In this document: positions 21,925 to 33,479 of the stretch, in pieces
Layout: each line of letters starts with the position of its first letter
Position numbering within the stretch: the stretch's first letter is position 1
From: Petrosia ficiformis
Lineage: Eukaryota; Porifera; Demospongiae; Haplosclerida; Petrosiidae
Reading direction: 5' to 3'
Length of the DNA stretch: 64,000 nt
NCBI GenBank assembly: GCA_947044365.1
Contig: OX345636.1
Location: 24,585,466 to 24,649,465 of the forward strand
Translations under genes and position numbers: made by a program
Notes under the pieces: generated by a model
The model's database searches: none
What the model was told of the DNA's origin: nothing
The model's input: the letters and a program-made list of their open reading frames with translations, nothing else

Positions 21925-22379
21925 TGACCAGCAATGATGTCACAACTAATGGAGGGCATCCTGTCATATCTTGAAATCAAACAGAGCTTATATATGTAAT
22001 ACTTTTATATTGAATACATTTTTATTGGTATTCAACCCTCTAACCTTGAAAAAAATCCAGTAAAAAAGCATCTCTCTTTACCATGCCTCAAATGTGCTTT
22101 CTGTTTATTAATCATGTTCTTCCGTGGATCCCTTCGTAAAACATAGTCCGAATTTAGTTATTTACCCTACACAGTTCGACTTTACCTGCTCAACAGTCGT
22201 TCCTTTTGTCGCTCTATAACTTTTCATTCTTTCAGTTTAGAGAACTGGCAGTAGAACAGTTGTACTAGTGACACCTTGCTGATTACTGTGGCGTCTGTTT
22301 CGAATTCGTGGTGTAATTTGTCAGACTGGCTTGATACAGTAAAAAGTAAGACATTTTTTACATGCAAATTGAAAAAAAA

Positions 22380-22640
22380 GCATCCAGAATTACCAGAGTT
22401 TACTATATATATATAATTATGTATATATATTACATTTATATAATTATATATATATATAGCTTTCTGGGGTAATTTTGTGGTATTATTTCATTAACCGTCT
22501 TGCTAGATCTTTGACTATGCGTAACTCGGCGTCAAATTCCAGCCAGACTTCCTGTACACAATTCAAATTTACTATTCCTCAAACTTTGTAATCAAGTGAC
22601 TATTAGTCACATGCTATATTTTAGTTGGTTACAGGAATAT
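22380..22640. mobile_element. partial inverted copy of the 2141-2758 MITE, with neighbour end
   Basis: AGCTTTCTGGGGTAATTTTG (22458) followed by TATTATTTCATTAACCGTCT matches the inverse of 2700-2758. A TAATCAAGTGACT / AGTCACATG segment also matches. GCATCCAGAATTACC at 22380-22394 is the end of another element type also seen at 11900. TA-rich sequence lies between them. Confidence 0.65.
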
Positions 22641-22648
22641 ACGGCGAT

Positions 22649-23302
22649 TTATGCCGGATATGTTAAGTTTACCGAGAAAATGGAGTCTTCACTGCAGATT
22701 GCTTGAATTGCATCTCTTTTTTTTGTCTCTTTGACTGAAGTATTGATAAATATATAATATATATATTGAAGTGATACAGGTAGTTCCAATAGAATGATTC
22801 TTGTCTTAATTATCGAGCAAATAAATTTTTGTGGTGGTTTATTCCTCAACACATTACACGCTTGACCAAGAGCTGCCTCACACTGTTTCCAAATCTGCTC
22901 AAATTCAGCTGGTGAGTGACTACCTGCAAACACTGCTATCATTGTGTGTTTCAGTGCATGCAATTCCTTCTTGGGCAGAGGTGGCAAACTCCTACATCTT
23001 TTCATAATGGTCTCCCCAAAGAAAGCCTCTCTTCCTAGTTTTACAGCTAGTTTACCTGCCTTTGTCACTCCACGTAGCTTAGGATAACGTGCTAGAACAC
23101 TAGTTGGAGTCTGTAGAATGTCCTTGGAAATAGGAAGTGCTGTTGTCTTGGGAAGAGTAGGAGTTTGTGGGTAAATGTGGTTTTCAGTTGGATCAGCAGA
23201 AGTTGACAGCTGTGTAGCTTTGTCTGAAATAGGAGTTTTGGGGTAGGTGTGGCTTTCAGTTTGTAGATCAATAGATGTACAGATGTTTGGTTGTGTAGTA
23301 CT
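22649..23302 (-). CDS. BEN-domain protein exon
   Basis: A 654-nt minus-strand reading whose first part has two related Thr/Pro units (TESHTYPKTPIS and TENHIYPQTPTL). The BEN domain follows: YPKLRGVTKAGKLAVKLGRE, AFFGETIMKRC, LPPLPKKELHALK and FEQIWKQCEAALGQACNVLR. BEN domains bind DNA and recruit chromatin factors, and occur in transcriptional regulators and some transposon-linked genes. A good acceptor (TTTTCTTACAG on the minus strand near 23303) suggests this is a last or internal exon whose upstream exons are not found; an in-frame TAG lies shortly upstream of the open frame. It could be host-derived. The tail after NKPPQ may be intron or UTR read-through. Confidence 0.6.
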   Translation of the reverse strand, partial: STTQPNICTSIDLQTESHTYPKTPISDKATQLSTSADPTENHIYPQTPTLPKTTALPISKDILQTPTSVLARYPKLRGVTKAGKLAVKLGREAFFGETIMKRCRSLPPLPKKELHALKHTMIAVFAGSHSPAEFEQIWKQCEAALGQACNVLRNKPPQKFICSIIKTRIILLELPVSLQYIYYIFINTSVKETKKRDAIQAICSEDSIFSVNLTYPA

Positions 23303-23344
23303 GTAAGAAAACGGGATATGTTGCTCAGTCTGGTCCAGCTGCAC

Positions 23345-23588
23345 TTCCCTCTACCTGTACACCAACACCAGAAACACCAGACTTTGATTTAGATTTTTTA
23401 CAAGATAATGATGTTCCTGAACATCCACTACCACTCACATTTCCAAGTGATACACTAACTAGAAGAGTTTCTGATTTAGAAACAGGATTACAACTTTTAA
23501 CTAATCAAATGGCCACTACATTACAATGAATTGAGACTTTGTTTGTGAGTGTAATTGGTAAACAACAAAATCCTTACTTGTCTCCTAG
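23345..23588 (+). CDS. possible exon, acidic then coiled-coil-like
   Basis: Plus-strand reading gives TPTPETPDFDLDFLQD, EHPLPLTFPSDTLTRRVSDL and ETGLQLLTNQMATTLQ, then TGA at 23527. The balance of Asp/Pro then heptad-like Leu is protein-like, but I cannot name it. It ends at the TTAA where the piggyBac element inserted, and lies head to head with the BEN exon. Confidence 0.35.
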
Positions 23589-23621
23589 TTAACCCTTTAG
23601 CGACGAAACGCGCATGCGCAA

Positions 23622-23995
23622 ATAATGGATCAACTGAAAAGAACGATCACAACATTTGGCGACAAAGCCACACTTACAATTGTCATGTGACTTCCGGTGG
23701 GTGGTCCACTGCTTTAATAGTTTGCCGCGATAGGTGTGGCAGGTTGTAACGTTGCTCGCTAACATGTTGATAATATCCCTACCGACAAGGGGCCATGTTT
23801 GTCAGGAACAGCGCTGGGCCTATCGGTCCAGCGTAAATGTCAAACAGTGGGTTATTCTGGGGGGTGGGGCACTTTAAACTCCCACCGAAAGTCACATGAT
23901 AATTGTGGTGTGTCACGTGAACGTTTGTAGGTGCGGCTTTGTCCCCAGATGCTGTGATCGTTCTTTTCAGTTGATCCCAAATAATTGCCAATAAC
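23622..23995. repeat. subterminal inverted repeat inside the piggyBac left end
   Basis: GGATCAACTGAAAAGAACGA near 23627 is repeated inverted near 23950-23975, with the following AGCC, CAATTRTCATGTGACTT and CGGTGGG blocks also mirrored. Arms are about 85-110 bp around a central spacer of roughly 150 bp. Confidence 0.8.
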
Positions 23996-24418
23996 GAAAT
24001 TAATTTTGTGGTTAAAGGTCAGAAAGTTGCTCTGACTTACTCGTTCTTTTTGGGCTGTTGTGGAGTGTTCAAACCTGTTCATGGTGTTTGAAAAGTATCT
24101 GAAATGCGTTCAGGTTTGCGACAGAGCAAGATCAGAGTGCTTGTAAGGTGAGTCTGTAATTTTATTGTGTACTTACCAGTGATAGCGATTGATTTTCTTC
24201 CTGTCTTGTTGATATATAGTGCCCATACATTTGATAGTGATATTTTATCAATGCTTTCATGAACAATCTAAAGACTGACTGCCTTTAAGGTGAGTTGATA
24301 ATTATTTTTAACTGGTATATGTAATACATGTGTACACATATGCATAAAATAAAATATGACTTGAGGATTAATAAGAATGTAATGTGTGTGTGTAGTATAT
24401 AGATGAAGTGGCATGTGA

Positions 24419-25817
24419 TTATTTTTTATGGTACTTAATAAAACAGTCGCTGTCTTGCTTTCCTGTGTGGCAGAGGTATTTTGAACATGTCTCACATCTC
24501 CATTGAGTCCATTTTAGCTCCCTTTTCCTCTCATAACAATACGCACATTTACTTCTTTTAGGTGCTTTCATGGGGAAGTGATTGAAATGTGTTGGCTGAT
24601 AACAGCATACTGCTTGTGGTCGACCTCGTACCTTTCTGCTGTTATAATCCCCTATCAATTTCTTTGCTAGCTCAACTCTAAAGTCAACATACAGTGTGGA
24701 TTTAGTTGCATCTTTTTGTCGCCGTTCAACGGTTGCTTCCCCTGGCTGAGACCCTGTAGACAAAACACTAACTGGCTTATTATCCTGCCATAATGAAAAC
24801 AGCATGTTGCCACACTGCCTCTGGAGATAGTCTCCTCTATTTGGTAATCCCTTTTTAAGATGTTTTTTCAGGTCATCGGGGTATCCTACACGATTAGAAC
24901 GAATTGTTCCACAGGCATATATCCCTTTTTTGTATAAGTCATTAAAAAGCTGAATTGTTGTGAAATAATTATCACAATATACTGTGTAGTAATTATTTAC
25001 CAGTGATCTAGTTAGTTGTTTCACTACTTTTTCACATAGATGTTTTTCTGTTTTGATACCTTGTTTACCAACATATACATTGAGCTCACTTACGTAACCA
25101 TTGATAGCATCAGCCCTCACCCAAACTTTAATACCTCTTTTAACAGGTTTTAACGGAAGGTACTGCTTCAATGAACATCTCCCTTTAAATGGGATCATCG
25201 CTTCGTCAATCGAAACAGTATTGTGGGGATTGTAAGTGTTCAGAAACTTTTCAGATATTGCAGTAATTTTCCAGAGTCTATCATAGTTTGGATCGGTTCG
25301 TTGGTACATGTAGTCATTGTTGTTGGTGAAGTGGAGAAATCGTGATATTTCTATGAACCTATCTCTGGGAATCCTGTCTGCAATTGGTGAGTAGTGATAA
25401 GTACTGTCTGTCTTCCAGTAATCGTATAATGTTGGTAGTTGATTTATTCCCATTAGAATCATAAATCCAAAGTAAGCTTCGATTTCCCTAGGTGTTATTG
25501 GTTCATATTTATCAAAAGCTTCAGGTGTCAGTACTTGTTTGGCATATAGGTTTGTTTGTTCAGAAATGAGAGATAGTAAAGAAGAGACGGAAAATTTCAA
25601 GAGAATTGTGTGATAAAAAGACTGTAGGGCCACACGGTACCTTGCAAGGTACAATTAATATTGAAGACGTTTCTGACTTCCAGTTTGGGAAAGTGGATGC
25701 CTCATCTGTATCCATTGCTTCATGTACATGTACATCACTATAGATTGAAATGACATTGCATTTATAGTTTGTTTTTCAAGTTAATTATATATCATTCAAA
25801 AGTGTATTATATATACA

Positions 25818-25856
<39 letters not shown>

Positions 25857-26287
25857 CTTTTCAATTACTTGTATATATAATTATAATTGATATGCATATT
25901 ATAATTTAATGTTATACGTGCATTTGTGAAATTTTGATTTACCTAGTTTCACTGTCATCAGCTGTGTTCAGTACCACACTGCAAGAGAACAACGAAGTGG
26001 CCATTATATATTATATATATAAGTTATTTGTGTTATTAATTTTTATAATAATTATTGTATTATTCTTTTTCAGTTGTATTTTTTAATAATAGTTGTTTAT
26101 ACCTATCATTTTCAGTTATGCCAACATCTTTATGTTCCTCAGTCTCTTGATACTTGTCCCCTCTCTCTTCATCATCGTCTTCACTATCTACACCAAACTC
26201 ATCGTCACTGCCATTGCAAATTACTTCAGCTCCTAAATCCAAGTCTTCAGTCACCATTTCTATTACTTGTTGAGTGCTGTAGCTCAT
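24419..26287 (-). pseudogene. piggyBac transposase lacking the third catalytic Asp
   Basis: Exon 1 (26287 to about 26060) encodes an acidic leader with CNGSDDEFGVDSEDDDEE. A mini-exon may lie near 25943-25978. The main exon runs to 24419: ILIVPCKVPCGPTVFL, REIEAYFGFMILMGINQLP, VSIDEAMIPFKGRC (first Asp), VYCDNYFTT (second Asp), LSTGSQPGEATVERRQKDAT, LAKKLIGDYNSRKVRGRP and a Cys-rich finger (CAYCYERKR, CETCSKYLCH). The GVDxxDQL segment with the third Asp is cleanly missing between RRQKDATK and STLYVDFRVEL, in frame. A one-base slip near 25565 separates the upstream part (TVFLSHNSLEIF) from LISEQTNLYAKQV. The product should be catalytically dead even if expressed, though DNA binding could survive. 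Confidence 0.85.
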
Positions 26288-26649
26288 CGTGAATAATGTT
26301 ATAACAAAAATACTCTTGAAAGAAAACTATTTCCACTTCTGTGGGTGGGGCAGCTGATAATTAATTTTGACCGTGTTTGTAAATGGCGCTCTTTCAGGCA
26401 GATTGGCCTGAAATAGTGTGAAAACTTGTTTTATCTGAAGTACAGAGTTGCTCTAACATCATCAATAGGTAAGTGAATTCTAAATCTATCTGTATATCGA
26501 GCGATTGTGTTGTAATTGTCGTACAGTAATAAAGTTGCAAATCTGCAACCTTCGTTTTTTAGCGCATGTTTAAAAAGTTGCATATATGCAACCTTAGTCG
26601 TTAAAGGGTTAATAATGATACTTCAATAACCACTCCTACTTCTAAACTT

Positions 26650-27690
26650 CTCAAATGATCATCTGTTATATACCTCTCCTTGCACAGAGCCTGTTGGTCC
26701 AAAAGGTCCTCTAAACACATACCTTTCTCGATATATATATAAATTTCATCTACTGTTTACCACTTCTCTGTTAGAAGACATAACTCAACACAGACAAATG
26801 TGTATGCTGAACAGACCCTCTCTGATAGTGCTTTTAGAAAGTTCAATCCACGAGGACAACAAATAAACTAAAAGCATACATAGGTTTCATGATTGTAATG
26901 AACATAAACAAACTACCTTTTTTATATGACTACTGGAAAAAGGATAATTATGCCCCATTGTATGTATGTATGTATGTATATCAGTGGCTAGTAAAATATC
27001 TAGGGACTTTTAAGGAAATATTACATTTTACTGATAACAGTAAACACACACACAAAGAGAAGATCCAGAGTACGACAGGCTCTGGAAGGTGAGGCCTGTT
27101 ATTACATCAATAACAGAAACCTATTTAAACAGATACAATCCTCACCATCAGATGTCAATTGACAAGGCTATGATACCATTCAAAAGACAATATTATTACA
27201 AACAAACCTAGGGAATCAAAGTATGGATGGGTTAAAGCACAAGATCCATGCATATAGAACTATCCGCAGCAACCGAAAAGGCTATCCTGACGACATTAAG
27301 AGAGAGGCGACTACAAATTAAGGCAGGAAGGTAATTTACAAACCTGTCATCCAACTGCCAACCAGATGAAGGTACTGTTCAAAGAAGACAAAGAGAAGGG
27401 ACAAAGAAAACTTACAGCTGTCCAACTAGTGTTGTGGAATACGATAAGACATGAAGGGGGGAGTGGATCGAAGCGATCAGTTAAGAAATTACTATGAAAA
27501 AGGCAAAACTTATCTACAATTTCGTATAAATCTAGCAAAACAACCTATTGGAGAATACATGGGAAAGAAACTACAAGGACATCCTTCGTCATCATCTTAC
27601 TGTCCCACGCTACCCTTTGAAAGCTGAGAAGCATAGCCTATATTATGTACCTACTGCTACAGTAAGAAAGAAATAAATCAGCTTTTTACA
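26650..27690 (+). pseudogene. piggyBac transposase, heavily decayed
   Basis: Plus-strand fragments in order: EPVGPKGPLNTYLS, FHLLFTTSLLEDIT, FMIVMNINKLPFLYDYWKKD, EILHFTDNS, MSIDKAMIPFKRQYY, IGYPDDIKRE-like text, GGVDRSDQLRNYYEK and LAKQPIGEYMGKKLQG. The order is that of piggyBac, and many stops and slips occur. It directly follows the TTAA right flank of the previous element, so that element landed beside this relic. Confidence 0.75.
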
Positions 27691-27954
27691 ACTACATATT
27701 AAAGTTCACATCTAATATTGTTATTCTTGTACTAGTATTATTATTTATTTATAATTTCACCATATATTGTCAGTCTTATCATGACCTTTCTTATACATGT
27801 ACAGTTCATACTCATTACACATACATGCAAAACAAAACACACAATTACTTCACATTTGTATTGATATTATTCACTAACATTCACTATCATTCACTATATA
27901 TTGATACACTTCATACTAAACTAACAACTTACTTCGTGACCCTTCATTTTTCCA

Positions 27955-28181
27955 CTGACTGACAGTGGTATTTGTACGACAAAATTAGGGAGTTCTGTGC
28001 AGACAGTACAAAAGATCTCGTATGCCCCCTTCCATCAATCCCACGGAACACTCCAACTCCAACCAGAACAGCACTAGCTCTCCCATCAACTCTACCAACT
28101 CCACCTCAAAAAGGCAGTGAATCTGTGGTAAATGCGGCACAATAAGCGGACCTGTGGAGTTAATCTAGACTTAACTTAAAC
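27955..28181 (+). pseudogene. C-terminal fragment of a DUF7869-type protein
   Basis: WYLYDKIREFCADSTKDLVC corresponds to WYLHDKIRQFCSDDCKDLVC in the 12931-16770 element. A Thr/Pro linker follows, then a damaged zinc knuckle (TGTGGTAAATGCGGC then NKRTCGVN in another frame). It is preceded by an acceptor-like CACTGACTGACAG, so this is the last exon of a third copy. Confidence 0.75.
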
Positions 28182-28880
28182 TTTCATTTACCATTTTTTT
28201 TTTATTCTACAGGTTCTTCTCAGAACCCCACCACAAATATCAAGATTTCACAAAAAGCAGTTTAACTTATTTATTACACATTTTCATTTACCTCTGTCTA
28301 TTCTGCAGGAACCCCACCCCCTCCCCCAAAACACCAGGCTGTGTTCTGTGGGTCAAGGTTTCACCAAAGCCACTTCATCTTATTTAACAGGTTCTTTTCT
28401 GAACCCTCGAATGTCAGTCAAAACATTTCACCTTTGTTGTTACTGAGTAATATAGAATCATTAGAATGCATTCACTTTTCTTACAAATAATAGTAATAAT
28501 AAACTGGGATATAAAAACGCTTAAATAGTAACTCACATACCTTTAGGATGTGTTAGAAAGTTCCTTGGAGTTGTTAAAATGTTCGTTATCGATCCTTTTT
28601 CCAGTTAAAATAGCAACTGCAAAGTCCCATGTGTTCACTCAGTATACATGAAGGGGTATACTTTCTTGGACAACAGGAAGTAAAGCTATTATAGTGGAAT
28701 TTACAGTAAATGCGTATGACTGTAGCACTTGTAGAGTGAAATTCTACAGCCAGATACTGCTGTCGGTGAACATACTGGTAGAACTTGTGTCACCCTTCAA
28801 GGAAATAATAGTTAGCAGAGCTCCAGCTTGTTATTCATGTGTATAATCAATGAAAATCATATTAAATCAAATGAATGAAT
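28182..28880. other. non-coding
   Basis: Short imperfect repeats of AGGTTCTTYTCWGAACCC occur at about 28211 and 28389, with a related AGGAACCCCACC at 28308. No gene is seen. Confidence 0.4.
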
Positions 28881-29262
28881 TTGACATGAATCTTACATGC
28901 TAGACACAAACATATATACAAGAATACATGAAATTCACATGATTTGTATTTGAAAGTATTGTCAGAAGTTTCAAGTGCAAAACCAATTAAAACACCATGA
29001 AATTACTGCATGAAAAATAAATGACACCAGCTATTCACAATTACACATAATTTAACCCAATGAAAATTAGTGTATGAAATTTCATGCACACAGTCAAATA
29101 TGAAAATAACATGAAATAGGATGACTATAATTATGATCACAAAAGAATTTATATAACGTTTTTTTTGCAGATTGTTTCAGTAGTCATTACTACTATATTA
29201 GTGAAAATTTATATAAAATTTCAGAATTTTCTTTCATTAAAAACAGTAATGCATATTTATCT

Positions 29263-31935
29263 TTACATAAAGTCTAATAACCAAATTAAAGAGTCATTCG
29301 TTGCAAAACATAATGGAGGCCCGTGTTTGGTAATTTCTCGAAAAGATACACATGATAATTGGTGTACTTCTGAATTCACTTTATAAAGGTTACAAGATTG
29401 ATCATAAACACTATTACTATATACAGCAACAAATGCCGTTATATCACTAAACTCTGGCATTAGCTTTATTTTGGCAAAACTAGGCTTCCAATGGTCAACA
29501 CAGATGAAGTTATTCACAGCAAATAATATCACTCTTCCAGTATGTGGATTGAGATACTTCATTTTTTGAAACTTTTTGATGTTCCTTGTAGCATAACAAA
29601 ATTTACTTTGGAGTTGATCAAAATATTCCTCAGAAAGTATCGCTCTACTTTCAACCTATCCCCTCCAATTCCATTGCACTCTTTCCACTTGATGGTAGGT
29701 TTCCACTGCTTTCCATGAACTGGTACCATTCAAAGATCTAGATTAAATATTGAATGGATTATCTTATCAAATGATCTCTATAATGCAAATACAATGTATG
29801 TATTTACCCTGTATGTTTCAATCACTATTGCCTCAGGATGATATCGATTAAGTGCTCTTCGGCATATCCAACTGTTGAAACGTTCATATGGATACATCCA
29901 CCAACCATATACTGGGCCATCTTGCTTAACACCATCAACCAGATGATGAATAAGATGCATGGTTATCACCTCCTTCCAATCATGACTTTTCATTCTAGAT
30001 GAGAATTCAAACAGATTACTGGGTTTAAAGTCAAGATATGAAGGAACCTGAATAAGCTTGATTTCGTCTGAAGTTATTTTAATTTTTTCTTTTGTTAGAC
30101 AAAACGGGGCTAGAGGAAGTTGAGAAGCAGATGGTCTTCCTCGAGAAGTTCGTTCAAATTCAAAGGGCTGATTTTGAAATCTCCTGAGCATCTCCTCTGC
30201 TTTTCTAACTTTGTGGGAGTCTTCTTTTCCAGTGATTTAAATTAAATACATGTTCAATGACATCTTTTACCGTATGCATGGGGTCTGGGTGACACAGCTC
30301 AATGGGATTGTGGTGTGGTAGCTTCATTAGGGAGTATTTTCCTCTGCAGCCTGTTGATTTAGTAATATCACATGCTTTTGTCCTTGAGGATAAACATACT
30401 ATAAAATTATAAGATAAGTGTCGTGTTAACATACTTATTTTCTGCCTTATCAAAACTTTCATGGAATTTTTTTCTCTCAGAGTAGTCTTTCCTCAATGGA
30501 GAATGTCTTTTTTCTTGTGTCTTGTCTGGGAAGTTCACCCGATCAAAACGAAGAACAGAATCCTGGGGCAGAAATCGACGATTTTCAAGATACATCGATG
30601 ATTTTCAAGATACACTATTTTATCTAAAAAAGGGTTTCTACAACCTGTAGAGAAGATTTTGATAACTGATAAAACAAATCAATTCAATATACCTTCAAGA
30701 TGGCACCAATTGCATGCTTTGTATGCACCTGTCCCCATGATATTAAAGACCTTACAAAGCCCAGGATAATCAAGCACATACAACATTATTTCCACCTGTA
30801 GTTTAAAAGTCTCCTTATTGTGTGCGTCATAAAGCTGAAAGGAAAGTGGTACAAAGCAATGATTGTTATCTGAAAATATTTTATTGAGTTCTTACCTCTG
30901 TACCATTTAGCAGCAGCAGTTCATCCACTAAAATTTCTAGATAGTTACTGATGTTCTTTGGCTCTTTGGAACCATTTCCTGGTATGATGCCAGCTAAGAT
31001 CATATTACCATAAAGATTTCGTATCTTCCTTGGGAAATTTAAAATGGTAAGGATGATAGGCCACATTGAGTATGACACCCTATTGTGACTAAATGGATTA
31101 ACTCCATCAGTACAGAGAGCAAGAGAAATCCCTCGTTTATCTCCTGAAAAAAGTCCAGTAGAGCTGTAAGCAGTATGCCATCTACTGGACTGGTGTATGT
31201 CGTACACTTTACGTAGAATTACAATGCTACTGCAATAACTTTGCCATTGTTGTATCACCATACAGTCTTTTAATCTTTGGCCCAATTGGAAGATAAATAA
31301 ATGTTCGATAAGGCAATTTATTGCTTATATCTTTGTATCTGTCACTCATGATAAACCACTGGTTTAATAAGGAGAGGCTCTATAATTTTCATAGCTTGGG
31401 TGTATGAGCTTGGCAGATGATTTCCTCTTGGCAACAGATAATGGTGCTGCTGAAACAATTGGTCAGAAAGTGCCTCTTTACTTATACCTGGATGATTTGT
31501 AAACCATTTCATATGTTCAGCAACTGCCTGGAGAACACTGATATCACCATCATCATAGAGAGGTGATCTGTGTGCTAACTGGGAAGAGGACATTACTGTT
31601 TGCAATGCTTCAATATCAAGTACCACTCCAATTGCCACCGCTTTATCCACAAATACTCCATTACTGCCTACCACTCCTACCACTCCTTTATCCACCAATA
31701 CTTCAATATCCTGTACCACTCCAACTGCCACCTCTTTATCTACAAATATTCCATTACTACCTACATGTACATCAGCACTGTCTGTCACAAATCTATCGAC
31801 AATACCTACATGCTCTACACCAGTGCCATATACACATACGACTCCTTTCTCCACAACATCAACCCCAGATGAAGATATTGATTTAATAAGTGTAATGGTT
31901 ATAATTATTTTTTCTATCATTAGTAGTACAGACAC
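29263..31935 (-). pseudogene. CACTA Tnp2-like transposase (Transposase_21 plus DUF4218 regions)
   Basis: Minus-strand order: a Val-rich repeated leader (31935-31550), then LYDDGDISVLQAVAEHMKWF and LPRGNHLPSSYTQAMKIIEP. Next, 31285-30881 holds GISLALCTDGVNPFSHN, YSMWPIILTILNFP and NMILAGIIPG, the Transposase_21 signature. Then KLPHHNPIELCHPDPMHTVK-type text near 30300, and HDWKEVITMHLIHHLVDG, YGWWMYPYERFNSW and HPEAIVIETY (DUF4218) at 29778-30191. The last part (VNNFICVDHWKPSF) ends near 29263. Introns are likely between blocks (GT-AG pairs are visible), but phase is lost in places. The leader contains two copies of a 93-bp (31-codon) unit at 31611 and 31704. The CACTA assignment is firm; coding integrity is doubtful. 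Confidence 0.75.
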
Positions 31936-32320
31936 AGAAGAATTATGTGATTATGAAGTGAGAAGACTGGAAAATATCAGGAGAAATAAACGAAGAGGTA
32001 TGCCCTGAAATACATTATGGTTATATCTTGTAATACTTTTCTTTGATACATTATAGAGTGTTACTATATCCACCAAGTATGCTGACATGCAAAAAGGATG
32101 TATTGTAGCAGTGAAATGTAACAAATATAAAGATCGTCCGCAAATTGGTAAAGTAGTGTATGTGGAAAATGACAGATTTCAGATAGAATGGATGAATGGG
32201 AGATGTGGTGGTACGGAAAAGTTATTAAGAAAAAATTTTGTTGCTGTGGGATTAAAATTAAATAGTGACAACAAGTTGCCAGCAGCTACAATTGCCAAAC
32301 TGAAGAAGCTATATAACTAA
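31930..32320 (+). CDS. small unrecognised gene, two exons, inside the CACTA-like element
   Basis: An upstream segment reads STDTEELCDYEVRRLENIRR. After an apparent intron, 32087-32320 encodes MQKGCIVAVKCNKYKDRPQI, VVYVENDRFQIEWMNGRCG and PAATIAKLKKLYN. The second part looks like a small beta-barrel (Tudor/chromo-like) domain by its alternating pattern; that is inference. The splice phase between the parts does not match as drawn, so a lesion or a different junction exists. It may be the element's accessory protein, given its place between the transposase and the right subterminal repeats. Confidence 0.4.
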
Positions 32321-33479
32321 TTTTAAATTCATGTATCTTATTTTTGCACATTTTTTTCAAAAATTTTACCCTTTTTTTGTAGGTAAAAAATTTTAAACCT
32401 CTTTTTTTCATGTAATTTTCATATAGTTATCACACGAAAATTAATGTAAAATTCATTGTAAAATTTCATGCAGTTAGTATACATGGTGTATGAAATTTCA
32501 TGGTGTTTTAATGTGAAATTAATGTCCAGTAATTTCTAAGGAGTGCATGAAAATTCATGGAATTAATTTTAATATTGTTTTCATGTTCATGCTTTCATGT
32601 GTTCACTTTTCATGTGATTTTCATATGAAAATTTGAACAGGCTTATGACCCATGAAAACTTCACTTTTCATGCAATTTACCACAAATTTTCAAGTAAATT
32701 ACATTGGTTTTTGTTTACTAGTGTATTGTAATTCAGATGATAAAATTAATTATATACCTAGATTGTTAAAGTTAAAGAAACAACACTGTCCATCTCTTGC
32801 AAAACACTTGTTTTGCAAAAGCCAACCCTGTACTTGTGCTCTAATACAAACTTGGGGTAGTGAGAATTGGTTCATGAAAGAAGGCATAGAGTTCTGGAAA
32901 TCATTTCTGCTATTTCTTGGTCACTCAGTTAATAGTTTGAGCATGCTTGATGAAGGTCCCAGCCTTTCTGATTGGTTATGATTACTAGATGTAGCCATAG
33001 TAATAATCCCAACATAGTTTATAGGACAGAGCTACTGCAAGATTTCTTTTTGTTTAGTATCTAAAAATGGAGTAATTTCAACTGCATCATATATAAATAA
33101 ATATAAAGATAGGTTATCACAACTCAATTACAGTACTTCTATTATTTCAAAATCAATTAAAGCATTAAGAAGTTACTAGATAGAGCAATGGCAGCAAAAC
33201 ACTATGGTTCCTATTCAGAGGCTACTAAACCGGGGAAACTATTCTATGATCCTTTAATATTTACTGCTAGTTCTATGCCTTATATGTACACCGGGTTCGT
33301 TTGTCAGCTACCTCCTCGTAGTGAACCCGGTAACGCATTGTTTTGGCAGTGCAGCGAAAAGCTGACAATCACTTCTGTGAGTAGTCTAGCTCACAGAGGT
33401 GTTCAGTTGCCTAGTAATGTCTGGAAAAGTAGCTGGGGGCCCAGCCATTCTTAAGCAAGTGTCACTCTGTGGCGTGGCA

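Larger units (their letters stand above)
23593..26608 (-). mobile_element. complete piggyBac element, 3,016 bp, TTAA-flanked
   Basis: TTAA (23589-23592) then CCCTTTAGCGACGAA; right end inverse CCCTTTAACGACTAA then TTAA (26609-26612). TIRs match at 13 of 15. The gene runs on the minus strand. Right subterminal sequence contains TTGCAAATCTGCAA and TTGCATATATGCAA palindromes. Confidence 0.9.
28880..32680 (-). mobile_element. CACTA (EnSpm)-like element with subterminal repeats
   Basis: About 28,880-29,120 and 32,380-32,680 are dense in CATGAAAATT / AATTTTCATG and GAAATTTCATG words in both orientations, a pattern typical of CACTA subterminal arrays. A Tnp2-like gene lies between them. I could not find clear CACTA termini or a 3-bp duplication, so the limits are approximate. 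Confidence 0.5.

Noticed and set aside
31563..31886. Plus-strand ORFs rich in Leu/Pro/Tyr/His
   Set aside because: They are antisense to the Val-rich leader of the CACTA gene and reflect its 93-bp repeat.
33285..33340. CCGGGTTCG...GAACCCGG hairpin resembling a tRNA T-arm/B box
   Set aside because: It is a plain 8-bp stem with a long loop and no A box or acceptor stem; not a tRNA.
33188..33454. 88-residue ORF before the LINE endonuclease
   Set aside because: No recognisable motif; likely LINE 5' UTR or chance.
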